A DNA stretch of 64,000 bases from Platanthera guangdongensis (lineage: Eukaryota > Streptophyta > Magnoliopsida > Asparagales > Orchidaceae): positions 171,697,220 to 171,761,219 of the forward strand of contig CM077162.1 of the NCBI GenBank assembly GCA_039583875.1, written 5' to 3'. The notes under the pieces are model-generated. The model made no database searches and was not told the DNA's origin. It saw nothing but the letters and a program-made list of their open reading frames with translations. Shown piece after piece: positions 44,203 through 54,735 of the stretch (positions are counted from its first letter, which is position 1; every line of letters starts with the position of its first letter). Made by a program: the position numbers and the translations under genes.

Positions 44203-47043
44203 CTAATTCTGCTCTGGTTCTTTTATAACTATGCCTTTCCCAGCTTGTATTTTGGCTTTTACAGCAGCAGCAGCAGCAGGCTCAGTATCAGCAACCTTCT
44301 TCCCTTTGGAGTCCTTCTTCTTAAGTTCTTCAGCCTTGATTTTCTGCCTTTCAAAATAATGATAGGGCTTAGGAAAGTACTTGCTAGGCTCCACAGCTGT
44401 AGGAGGTAGCTTTCCTAACTTAGCCTTCCTTCTATACTGGACAATAGCTTCCTGCCTACTCTCATGCTTCCTCCATTCTGCCTCTGAGAACCACTTGTTC
44501 CTCTCATGTGCATTGTCCTTGGCTGCTTTCCAGGCTGTGAGAATGATGTTCCTAGAAGTAGGGCTCCACTGTTCAAAATCTGGTTTTTGCTCAGCAAGTT
44601 CCCTGAACTTCTTCTTTGACAGCCTTGTCTCTTCCTCTTTGTCCATAGCCTCTTGCATAGCAGCTGTAATAGGTTGAACAACCTTTTCCAGAATAACATT
44701 TGGCTTGCCAGCAGTTGGGCTATACATTGTGCTTACTTCAGCATGAACCATATCAAAATCTGGAGGTGGATAGATCACCTGAGCTACTTCCTGTTGCTCT
44801 CCTCCAAGATATACACTTTGAATACCAGATTCAGCTACATTGTCATCATCACACAGGGGAGGATAGCCCAGTGTAGCTCTGATGGAATTAGAAATCCATT
44901 TGGCATGGTCAGAGCTAGCTTTGACTAACACCCTCTCCCCCTTTATGACTTCTTGGGCTACATGGTCTCTTACATCATCTTTTTGGAACCTGATTTGGCT
45001 GTCCAAATACCTTATGCCATCCTTAAAGAAAGGTCTAAGCTTGGTAAGCTGTTCAGAAATGACCTTCTGGGAATCCTTGATTGCAGTCTTGACAGCAGCA
45101 ATTTCTTCTTGAAAAGCTTTATCAAATTCAGCCTTGGCAGCATCAGTAGAAGTAGATGGTTCAGCAGACTTATTCTTTAATTCAGTCACTATAGCATTGT
45201 GAGAAGCTGTCAGATTATCATTCATTCTCAATTGATTTTCCAGCACATAGCCTTGCTTCTGTGCTATATCATCTACTTGAGACTTTATTTTCTCTTGATG
45301 GGTTGCCAGATAGACCACTGCATTAGCACCCTTTGTAAAACAATCAGTCATCTCCTTTTTATTAAGGTTCATTTCAAACCTTATTGACTTGATGTCCTGT
45401 GCCAGATCTGATTGAAGTGCCTTGTGCCCTTCATCAACATAAGTTTCTATAGCCTTCCTTTGTTCATCCATCTTGATTTGCATTGCAAGCAGTAGAGCAC
45501 TGTAATCAGTTGATGGAGCTTGTTGGACTAAGGAGTGTTGAGCAACAGTTTGTAGAGCCTTCTTGTAGCTCTGACTCCTTCTTTTGAAAACAAAGAATTG
45601 CTTCTTCTTAGCTTGCTCAGTTTCATCATCCTCAGACTCTGAAGTACTGGCTATATCCACCCTATCCTTAGGGCTTGATGTTTTTTCAGCTTGCACATCT
45701 TGTGCCTTCTCAGTGTCTAGCCTTATAGGCTCTTTCTGAACATCCAAGTTCTCCCCCTCAGCAGCAGCACCCTTTACTTCATCAGCAGCAGTCTTGTCCA
45801 TGTCAAAATCTTCTTGATCTAAATTCAGAAATAGATCTTCCATTGTATATTCTGGGGGTGACTGTGCAGGAGATGTACTGGTTTCATCAACTACTTCATC
45901 AGGAACTTGTGGCACAACAGCAGATGTGTCCTGAAGAACAACATCTGGTTTTGTACTTGCTTGCTGAATGTGCTGATGGACATCAGACAAATCAGAATCC
46001 ATTACAGAAAAATCTAATGTATTAAGGTCAGAAAGTACCTCTTGGATAATAAGTGTAGCTTGCTCACTCTCCAGTGTAGAGGGATGTTCTACAGCTGGAG
46101 GCTCCCCCTAGCTTGGATCCTTGGGGCTAGCTGGAGGCAACTCCCCCTGGATCTCAGCTGGCTCTTGAGGAGCAGGTGACTTCTCTGCAGCCACATCTAT
46201 TGGACTATCAGGAGTGAAAACAACATGTTCTTCACTGCCTGAGCTGCTGGAGGACTCCTGAGTCACAGCAGCAGTCTTCCTCTTCTTCCTGGGAGGAGAG
46301 TCTTTCTTTGAAACTTGCTTTTCTGGGGTTGGAACTTCTTTGGACAGCACTCTTTCCCATCTAGAGAATATCCTTGAATCCATTCTCCTCATGTGATTGA
46401 TTTTAGTTCCAGCAGCAGTGCTCATTACCTCTGGAATTGATCCAGCCAGGTAGAGACTTAGTATCCTGCCCAGATTGGGCTTCTTCAGACTTTCCTTCAC
46501 TTTCTCAAATACAATCATAGACCAGTCTGTTTTGAGGTTGAAGATGATTCTGGTCATAATACTGAACATAGAGGCTGACACCCTGTCATGTCCTCCTGGT
46601 TTGCTTAGTATAACTTTGCCTACAACTTCAGACAGGAATTTGCCTTGATTATTCATTCCCTTCCTGTTGAAAACTGATCCTATTTTCATCTTAGGATCAA
46701 GACCACACCAGGTAAGTGCTTCTCTGGTCTTAGATGTGGTCACTTCCTCTTCTTCTTGAACTTTAGGTAGCTGAAGTACCTTTCTCAAGGACTTGGGTGA
46801 AATCTTGACCTTGGTGCCATGCACCCTGGATTTGATTCTGTAGCCTGAATCATCTACAGACGCTCCAGTGAGGAATTCAATAACTTCCTTCTTCCAAATT
46901 TTGGTTGGTTCTGAAACCAAGAACTCCAATCCTGAATCGGTGACTAGGGTTACCACCGACTTGATTTCTTGATCGCCATCGTCAAAAGCACCTCGCACGA
47001 GCTCATACCCTTCGTTAACATTCTCCTCGAGCTTGGGAGCCAT
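44203..47043 (-). pseudogene. E2 ORF3 (env-position protein), one stop codon
   Basis: About 947 codons from ATG at 47043 (MAPKLEENVNEGYELVRGAF). The open frame extends upstream, but E1 shares only this ATG. One TAG at 46110-46108 interrupts it where E1 reads CAG. The order is the N-terminal transposon-protein-like region (KISPKSLRKVLQLP, GRILSLYLAGSIPEVMS), an acidic Ser/Pro/Glu linker, a basic patch (KKKQFFVFKRRSQS), heptad-rich helices, and a basic C-terminal part (WSPTSRNIILTAWKAAKDN, SKYFPKPYHYFERQ) ending IQAGKGIVIKEPEQN. No signal peptide or membrane segment is visible. Length and sequence conservation with E1 suggest it was under selection while the family was active. Its role is unknown. 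Confidence 0.8.
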
Positions 47044-47086
47044 TAGGGTTTGAAGATTTAGTCTTGAGAAGAGAGAAATGTCGACA

Positions 47087-47526
47087 CAAGAGTTTTGGTC
47101 TCGAAACTTTTGAAAGCGTGTCGACAAACAAAGACAGAATCCTATTTATACCTTTCTGGTTTGAAGACGAACAGGCGGGATGGATTACTAAAGATGTGTC
47201 GACACTGGCAATAAGTGTCGACACAGACTGATAATGTCTCGACACTCATGTGTCGACACAAGTTTAAGTCAACAGATTTTATGTGTCGACACTTGGTTAA
47301 GTGTCGACACCACACTACTCGACATGTAGTCGAGACTTTACTTAGAAAATTCTGAGTAAAACTTAAGTGTCGACACCTTATTGGATGTGTCGACACCTAC
47401 TCGACATGTGTCGACACTAACATTCTGAAGTGTCGACACCAGCTTCCTAGATGTGTCGACACCATTTTCCTGAAGTGTCGACACTTACTATTCTGTGTCG
47501 ACATAGACGTGTCTATGTGTCGACAC
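47087..47526. repeat. GTGTCGACAC palindrome array between E2 pol and ORF3
   Basis: Ten or more exact palindromes lie mainly in 47196-47526, starting 35 bp after the pol stop and ending 46 bp before the TATA box at 47150. Between E1 and E2 the spacers carry substitutions and small indels while most cores match. Confidence 0.9.
47143..47150 (-). promoter_or_regulatory. candidate internal TATA box for E2 ORF3
   Basis: TATAAATA on the minus strand, 100 bp upstream of the ORF3 ATG. Same position relative to array and ORF3 as in E1. Confidence 0.55.
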
Positions 47527-47560
47527 CTTTTTACTTAGCCAATTTTTAGTTCTGTTAAAC

Positions 47561-50052
47561 TTAGTCTAAGTTTATCATACCTAGTTCAATTTTGAACCTA
47601 TTGAACTTAGCTTCTTCTAAGGGCTTAGTGAACATATCAGCTATCTGATTATCAGTTCTAACATATTCAAGTGCAATATCATTTCTTTCTACATGCTCTC
47701 TAAGAAAGTGATATTTAATCTCAATATGTTTAGTTCTACTATGTGATACAGGATTGTTAGCTATTGAAATAGCACTAGTAGAATCACAGTAAAGTGGAGT
47801 TCTACTTACCTGAAATCCATAGTCTTCTAACTGATGTTGAATCCACAGAAGTTGAGCACAGCAACTTCCTGCAGCTACATATTCTGACTCAGCTGTGGAA
47901 ATAGCCACACTAGTCTGCTTTTTACTGCTCCATGAAATGAGTCTTCCACCTAGGAATTGACAGGATTCAGTAGTGCTCTTTCTATCTTCTTTGCATCCTG
48001 CAAAGTCTGCATCTGAATAGCCTGTTAGATCAAAATCTCCATTCCTAGGGTACCAGAGGCCTAGATAAGGTGTGCCCTTTAGATATCTCAAGATTCTCTT
48101 GACTGCAGTCAAGTGAGACTCTTTAGGGCAGGCTTGATACCTGGCACAAACACATGTAGCATACATAATGTCAGGCCTACTTGCAGTCAAGTATAGTAGG
48201 GAGCCAACTATCCCTCTATACAAGGTTTCATCTACAGGTTTCCCTGCATCATCCTTGCTTAGAGACATACTTGACCCCATAGGAGTCTTCATGGTACTGG
48301 ATGAATCCATACCATACTTCCTTATGAGTTCTAGGGTGAACTTGGACTGACATATGGATAGACCACTTCCAGTCTGTTTAACTTGGAGACCCAAGAAAAA
48401 CTTCAGTTCTCCCATACTACTCATCTCAAATTGACTTTGCATAAGCCTTGCAAACTTTTTGCAAAGGCTACTTTCAGTAGACCCAAATATAATGTCATCT
48501 ACATATATTTGGACAAGTATTACTTTGCCTCTAGATTCCCTAAGGAATAGAGTCTTATCTATTTTCCCCCTTGAGAACTTGTTCTCAATGAGGAAACTAG
48601 ATAGGATTTCATACCAAGCTTTAGGTGCTTGTTTTAACCCATATAATGCTTTCCTAAGTCTATAGACATAATGTGGAAGAGTAGGATCAACAAAACCTGA
48701 AGGCTGCTCCACATATACTTCTTCTTTCAAATTACCATTTAGGAATGCTGACTTCACATCCATTTGGTATACCTTGAATCCTTGATAAGTTGCATAGGCC
48801 AAGAACATTCTTATGGCCTCCAGTCTGGCTACTGGGGCAAAGGTTTGATCAAAATCAATACCTTTTTCTTGCCTATATCCTTTTGCAACTAGTCTTGCTT
48901 TATTCTTTATGATGACCCCTTGTTCATCTAACTTATTTCTGTAGATCCACTTAGTTCCTATAACATTGTGGTCTTTAGGCTTTGGAACCAGCTCCCAAAC
49001 CTTGCACCTTTTGAACTGATTAAGTTCTTCTTGCATAGCTTCAGTCCACTGTGGATCTTGTATAGCTTCTTCAAATTTCTTTGGTTCTATTTGAGACAGA
49101 AAACTTGAATATACTACAGCATTCTGATTTCTGCTTCTTGTCTGAACACCTTGTCTTGGATCTCCAATAATCAACTCTACTGGATGATCTCTTAGATGCC
49201 TGGTGGCTGGAGGCATCCTTGCTTCTGGTTGTACTTCTACAGCATCTTCATCATGCTGAGTTCCTTGTACTTCTTCAGCTCCTGGTACATGTAGTTCTCC
49301 CCCTGGATATAAGCCATCTTCTTCTACTTGCTGTCTTGCAGCAGGTACATCTTTTATGGTTAGCTTGTCCATCTTCTTAGTAAGACCTGTGGGGCTGCAT
49401 ACATTGCTAGACAACTCATTGTTAATTAGTTGTGTCTCATCAAAAACTACATGCACAGACTCCTCTACAACTTGAGTAGTCAAGTTGTAGACTCTATAAG
49501 CCTTACTATTATTGCTGTACCCAACAAACACTCCCTCTTGGGACTTGGCAGCAAACTTAGTTAGGTAAGACTTTCCATTGTTAAGTATGTAGCATTTACA
49601 ACCAAAGATCCTAAAGTAGGATAAATTTGGTTTCCTGCCTTTCACAACTTCATAGGGGGTCTTATTTAACCTTTTAGTGATGGTAGCCCTATTTATCACA
49701 TGGCATGCAGTGTTAACTGCTTCAGCCCAGAAATACTCTGGCAGTGATGAATCACTTAATAGGGTTCTACCAGCCTCTATCAAGGTCCTATTTTTCCTTT
49801 CAGCAATGCCATTTTGCTGAGGTGTTCTAGGTGAAGAGAATTCTTGAAATATCTCATAGTCTTCACACAGCTTTGTCATGCCTTCAGACTGAAACTCAGT
49901 ACCATGGTCACTTCTAATTTTGACCACTGTACAGTTCAATTCATTCTGAATTTGCTTAACAAAACTATAGAAGACACTAGGTGTTTCAGATTTCTGCTTT
50001 AAGAAGAACACCCAGGAAAACCTTGAGTAGTCATCAACAACTACAAAGGTGT
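47561..50052 (-). pseudogene. pol: E2 pol, C-terminal part: integrase core, RT, RNase H (separated from its start by E7)
   Basis: The frame is open from the E7 junction to a natural stop after [10 protein letters not shown]. It contains [11 protein letters not shown] at the junction, RSDHGTEF and [13 protein letters not shown] (integrase), [18 protein letters not shown] and [12 protein letters not shown] (RT), and [16 protein letters not shown] and [13 protein letters not shown] (RNase H). No nonsense codon was seen, in contrast to E1. The N-terminal part is at 60948-61628. Only the 10.9-kb E7 insertion breaks the pol gene. Confidence 0.92.
50048..50052. other. E7 target-site duplication GGTGT (left copy)
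   Basis: GGTGT precedes E7 at 50053 and recurs at 60948-60952. E1 has the uninterrupted sequence at about 6165-6185. Confidence 0.95.
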
Positions 50053-50774
50053 TGTAACGCCCCCGATTTTTCCAGTGATTTATTTAATTTCTTATTTGAC
50101 GTATTATGACGTCAGAGCGTTATGTTAGCGCGTGTTGGTCAGGTGACGTTGTTAGAGCGTGCTTTTAGCTCTTTAGGTTCCCTGCGTGGCTTGGTGATGC
50201 CTGGTAGCAAGATTCCCTAGCGAGCCGGAGTCTGTTTGGTGACTCGGTGGAGCCTCTTGGGGAATGCTTGTGTTTTGGCTTCGGGAGTTTTTGCCCGAGT
50301 TTTGTTCGTCGGATTTTGTTACCGACTTTGTTGTTAGCGCGTTTTGCGTTCGTTAGGTTTGACCGGCCAGATTTTGGGATTTGCATCGGGAGTGGAAAAT
50401 TTTATATTAGGAAATTAGATCGGCTAATTTTAGACTTGCTCGTCAAGTTTCGTCGCGTTCCGAGCATTTTTGGAGCCTCGGCGCGCGATTGTAATTTGTA
50501 TGTTTTCGCGTACGCCGTTAACTTTAGAAATTATTATCTCGAAAACGGTGCGTCGGAATTCGATTTCGACTTCGCCGTTGGATTCGTAGCGTCGTCATTC
50601 GCCTACGGTGCGAATTTCGTTCGATTTGGCGCGCGTTTGGCCCTCCGTAACCATATAAAGTTATCATGTTATAATAATTATGTATATTATTATATATATA
50701 TATATTTATATAAAGTATTTATATAAAAAAATAAAAATATATAAAAAAAAAATGATGAAAGGGATTCGTAGAGA

Positions 50775-50833
50775 ATCGGTGAGAATGAATCTCACCGATT
50801 CTCACCGAATCGGTGAGATTCATTCTCACCGAT
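50775..50833. repeat. perfect inverted repeat in E7 5' LTR (27-bp arms, 5-nt spacer)
   Basis: Left arm 50775-50801 and right arm 50807-50833 are exact reverse complements around TCACC. The arms are built from ATCGGTGAGA/TCTCACCGAT words. The other LTR has it unchanged at 58910-58968. Confidence 0.95.
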
Positions 50834-50924
50834 CGGTTACAGCCTTTTGTTTTTTTTATATGCTATTATAATAAATGATATATTATTATTATTATTATTA
50901 TTAATTATATATATATATATATAT

Positions 50925-50932
50925 ATATAAAA
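50925..50932 (+). promoter_or_regulatory. E7 LTR candidate TATA box
   Basis: TATAAAAG at the end of a (TA)n tract, about 90 bp downstream of the inverted repeat. The neighbouring AT microsatellite makes the exact box uncertain. Confidence 0.5.
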
Positions 50933-51423
50933 GTTAAGAAGTAAAGCTCTTCTTCTTCCCCGAACAGCAGCAGCCCCCCCTGTGCGTTTTTTTTACGAGT
51001 GCGGTTCCGTTCGCGAAACTTCCGGCGGCCGCCACCGCCGATCCGGTGGACGGAATTTCGATCCGATCGCGGCGTTGGAAAGCTCTCGGCGAGAGCTTCG
51101 AGATCGCGGTAAGTTTTTTTCGTTTCGGTGATCGTTTCGCCATAGATTTTTTCGGCCCTAACCCCGGTTGTCCGTTTTTTTCGTAGATCTCGTCTCCGCG
51201 TGTCCCCTCTTGGACGGATCTACGTGGTGGAGTAGTTTGGGTGACGTTTTCAAGGTCGATTTGAGGCAAGTGGATTTCTCCCCTCTTGCGTGCCTGCATG
51301 AGTTGCATTTTTTGTTGTATTATTCTTTTCTCCTTGTCGTAGAATAGGTAATATTGAAATGTTCGTAGTTTAGGGCTTGTAGTCGGCCCAAACTAGGAAG
51401 TTATCGGTTTTATTTTAGTTGTA

Positions 51424-51500
51424 CTCGGCGGGTAGGGGGAAATAACTCGGCGGGTAGGGGAAAATAGTTCGGCGGGTAGAGGGAAATACTCGGCGGGTTT
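51424..51500 (+). repeat. E7 LTR tandem repeat (unit about 21 bp, core CTCGGCGGGTAGGGG)
   Basis: Four imperfect head-to-tail units. The copy in the 3' LTR is at about 59563-59639. It lies downstream of the TATA, hence in R-U5. Confidence 0.85.
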
Positions 51501-52810
51501 TGGTTGTAGAACTTGGTAGTTTCTAAGTGGTGTTGTCGGCTAGCTTTGGCGCCGAATCGTGGATCCTTAGCATGTGGTAGCTGGGTTTCTGAAGGAGTGT
51601 GGTACCAGGGGAGTTCGAGCCGTGGCCACCACCATTCCCTCCTTTGGATATTTTTTTTGGGTTCCTGTAAGAGGTTGGAACTCTATGTGTGTGGACCCTA
51701 TGGCGGCCCCTTTAGTACTCTTGAGACACCTGGACCTGGTTGTTCGGTTGTGACTGTTCTTAGTCTCCGACACAGGTTTGGGATTTGTGCCAGTGCTAAT
51801 GATTTACAAGTTTAGGACTGTTAGTTCCTTCTTACTGTTCATTTGATGCATATTGGTTTCCTTCTGTCTCTGCAGGCTTGAGCGGAGTTTGGTACGTTTC
51901 TGTACTTGTTGCATTTCTCTCACTTTACTGATTATTACACCTGCATTTTGTCCTCTTTTGGATTCTTTAGCTGAGTTTTTCGGCATTTACTCTTGCAGGG
52001 TTGGTAACCCTTTTTCTTTCTGTTCCTTTTATTCAATTATTATCTGATGCTTCTTTGCCACTTGTTTCATTATTTCTTGCTGAGGTGTTCTTCTTTTGAA
52101 TGCCTCAGGTTCAGGTCTGTAGCCGGCTGTGCGGCTAGTGTCAGGAGTTTCTCTGTGGACTGCGCTTTGGCAGTGTTTTCCTCGCTTGTCGAGGTAGTTC
52201 TTTAGCCTTGTAGTAGTACAGACATACATGCTCACCAGCGAGTTCGTGTCAGGTTGTTGACGCTCGTTGGTGATTTTCCTTTATGATATTAAGTATTTGC
52301 TTAGCTGCTAGTTTACCTGTTTTGTGGTAGTTTCACTTGCTCTCTGGGAATGTTTTATGCTAGGTTGCTAGTTACTTTAAACCCTATAATAGAACTACTA
52401 TATGTATTGCATGATCAGCATGTTTTATAAAAGCTCAAACTCTATTTTCCAATGCGTAAAAAAGATGGTTTTCCTTATAAATATTATAAATTGAAATCTA
52501 GGGTCTTGCACAACGTAAGTTGTCCTATTAGGACGCTTATGCGCTCTTTTAGGATGTTAAGCATAAATGAAGTATTTTTCCGCTACGTATAAAAATAGTT
52601 TTCAAACCGTGGACTATCTGATCCACTGAGCCGAGGGATACGGCCAATTAATTTAAAAATCAGTTTTCTATTCATTTCAACTTATGATTTGAAGGATTAG
52701 AGTGTTGCCTGAGCGTCAGCAGTTATCCCCTGCTTGACGTGGCATCACAGCTCGTTGTTTTCTCGTGCTCTGATTCATTATATAAATGAGAAAATGCGGG
52801 ATGTGACAGT

Positions 52811-52821
52811 TGGTATCAGAG
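52811..52821 (+). other. E7 primer binding site (initiator Met tRNA)
   Basis: TGGTATCAGAG, two bases after the 5' LTR end. Confidence 0.9.
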
Positions 52822-52965
52822 GGAGGTTGCTTGACAAATTGTCGGGCAACCTGTCCCTGTAAGTGTTAGGAGTTTAGAATCATACCATACACACACCGAT
52901 ATGTCATCAGCACGTCTTGGCTAAAGCACGAACACTACACTCATGAGCATAAAGAAGTATACGGG

Positions 52966-53138
52966 GCATATTATGTAGTATGGGATGCATAATATGTGTT
53001 TGTATATGGATCCACCATAGGAGGCAACATGTGAGGGTTATGTAGTATGGGATGCATAACCTCACCACATGAATGCGGCTAGCACGTTTTCCTTTTCGTT
53101 GCATGGAAATGTTATGTAGTATGGGATGCATAACATTT
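52966..53138 (+). ncRNA. three covarying hairpins in E7 leader (candidate packaging/translation RNA element)
   Basis: Three hairpins share the identical 12-nt loop TAGTATGGGATG. Hairpin 1 is CATATTATG/CATAATATG (52967-52975 with 52988-52996). Hairpin 2 is GGTTATG/CATAACC (53036-53042 with 53055-53061), extended by GTGA/TCAC across a one-base bulge. Hairpin 3 is AAATGTTATG/CATAACATTT (53107-53116 with 53129-53138), extendable to about 16 pairs. Stem bases differ between hairpins but remain paired. The element lies between primer binding site and gag, where retroelement packaging signals usually sit. Function is inferred. Confidence 0.75.
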
Positions 53139-53491
53139 TCATGTGTACGCCGCTCATAACATGCATTAGGGCCTTTTTAGAATGCATAGCACAATCATGC
53201 ATAGCATAACATTGCATAAGCACAACGTGCCAAGCTAAAGATTTGCAGGATGACATGTGTACACACATAATTTTGAGTCAAAAAGAATATAAATTCATGC
53301 ATTCCCGATCTAGGCACAAGAGTTAGTGTGATGATAGTGAATCATCGTAGGATAAGCATATCATCATTATTGAAAATCCCAGAGCAAGTTAGCAGCATGA
53401 GCAAGTACTTAAGTATGTATTGTTTGTACTATGTTGTTTGGTTCTAGTGGGTGGGCTAGGTGTCTGGTTAGTGTTTTGTTGTTCCATTAGA

Positions 53492-54735
53492 ATGTCGAGG
53501 CGTCCTTAGACAAGGTTGACTCCCCAATCGGAGGGAGAATCATCAGGTGCGCAGAGCAGCGCAGTGATAGAAGGTCTGAGACAAAGCAATGAAGCCTTGT
53601 CAAAGCAAGTAGGGGATTTGCAGTCTCAGGTCCAGTCCTTGTTAGCAGTCGTGGTAGGGCAGATTCCGAGAGTTCAGGACCCTGTGGTGGGTCAAGCTGT
53701 CCCTGTTCCCCCCGCTCCTCTGGTGCCTCCGGTCGTGGTGCCACCAGAGATGACCTTTATTTCTCAGTTTCAGCGACTTAGGCCTCCGACGTATGATGGC
53801 AAGGCAGATTACATGGTCTTAGACGATTGGATGATATCAATCGAGGAGATGTTCTCATACTCCGGGATCACTGATGACCAGAAAGTGATGTTAGCCGCGT
53901 ATCAGCTCAAGGGGTTGGCGAAGGGCTGGTGGCTGAGGGAGAAAGAAGGTCTGAAGGACGGGTGTTCCTGGGAGTCCTTTAAGGAGCTACTTCTGAGCAA
54001 GTTTCTGCCATCGGTCGAGAGGGACCGTCTGATGAATGATTTTCTGCACTTAAAGCAGAGGCAGCTCACGGTTAGTGAGTACGAAATCGAGTTTAGTAAG
54101 CTAAGCCGATTTGCCCCAGACTTGGTGAGTTCCGACGAAAATAGAAGCAAGCGATTTCTGGCTGGGCTAAGGAGTGACGTCCAGCAATTAGCAAGTGCCT
54201 ATGCGACCTCAAGTTATGCTGGTATGGTGGAAGCTGCCTTAAAGGTAGAGGCAATTGATAATGCCAAGAATCGAGGTCAACAACTGAGGAAGGATAAAAG
54301 AAAGTCTGATGAGGGTAAGAGTACTCAGGTCCCTGACGCTGCTCCGAGGAAGAGAAACAAGGAGGTATGCAGTTTCTGTGGCCGACCGGGCCATCCATTG
54401 GAAAGATGTTATCAAAGGTTAGGAGCTCAAAAGAAAGAGCAGATTCATGCGATCCAAGGTGTCCAAAAGAAAGATTTGCTTTGTTCGGTATGCAAGAAGC
54501 CGGGGCACGATGATGTCCATGGCTGGAAGAAGACTAGAAGTTGTTTCTCGTGCGGTCAAGTGGGTCATCTCAAGTATCAGTGCCCGCAAGCTCAGCTTAC
54601 TCTGCAGCCAGTTCCTCTTCAGGCCTTGCCGCCGCCGCAGCGAGTGGACAAGGGGAAAGGAAAGTTGAACGTGGTCTCTATGGACGAAGCTCAGACGTCC
54701 ACACAAGTGATATCAGGACGATTTAAGGTAAAGAA
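53492..54735 (+). pseudogene. gag: E7 gag with three knuckles, TAG at codon 6
   Basis: The first ATG in frame is 53492 (MSRRP), followed by TAG at 53507-53509 and then a long open frame (TRLTPQSEGESSG...). The gag domain has DDWMISIEEMFSYSG, LKGLAKGWWLREKEG, FKELLLSKFLPSVERDRLMNDFLHLKQ and KRFLAGLRSDVQ. Three knuckle-like motifs follow. The first (CSFCGRPGHPLERC) and third (CFSCGQVGHLKYQC) are complete CCHC. The middle one (CSVCKKPGHDDVHGW) has lost the last Cys. The frame runs directly into protease. The TAG near the start would stop translation unless a later start or readthrough is used. Confidence 0.88.

Larger units (their letters stand above)
50053..52808 (+). repeat. E7 5' LTR (2756 bp)
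   Basis: TGTAACGC...TGTGACA, nearly identical to 58189-60947. It contains a perfect 27-bp-arm inverted repeat (50775-50833), (ATT)n/(TA)n tracts, a C7 run and 21-bp tandem repeats. Confidence 0.95.

Noticed and set aside
50247..50726. 159-codon ORF at the start of the E7 5' LTR (154 codons in the 3' LTR)
   Set aside because: It starts about 195 bp into U3, upstream of the putative promoter, is Phe/Arg-rich, diverges at its end between the two LTRs through microsatellite changes, and has no recognisable domain. Kept out as a likely chance frame, though a U3 ORF cannot be formally excluded.
52907..53268. Minus-strand ORFs with repeated MHPILHN phrases in the E7 leader
   Set aside because: The repetition reflects the three hairpins with identical loop, not a protein.
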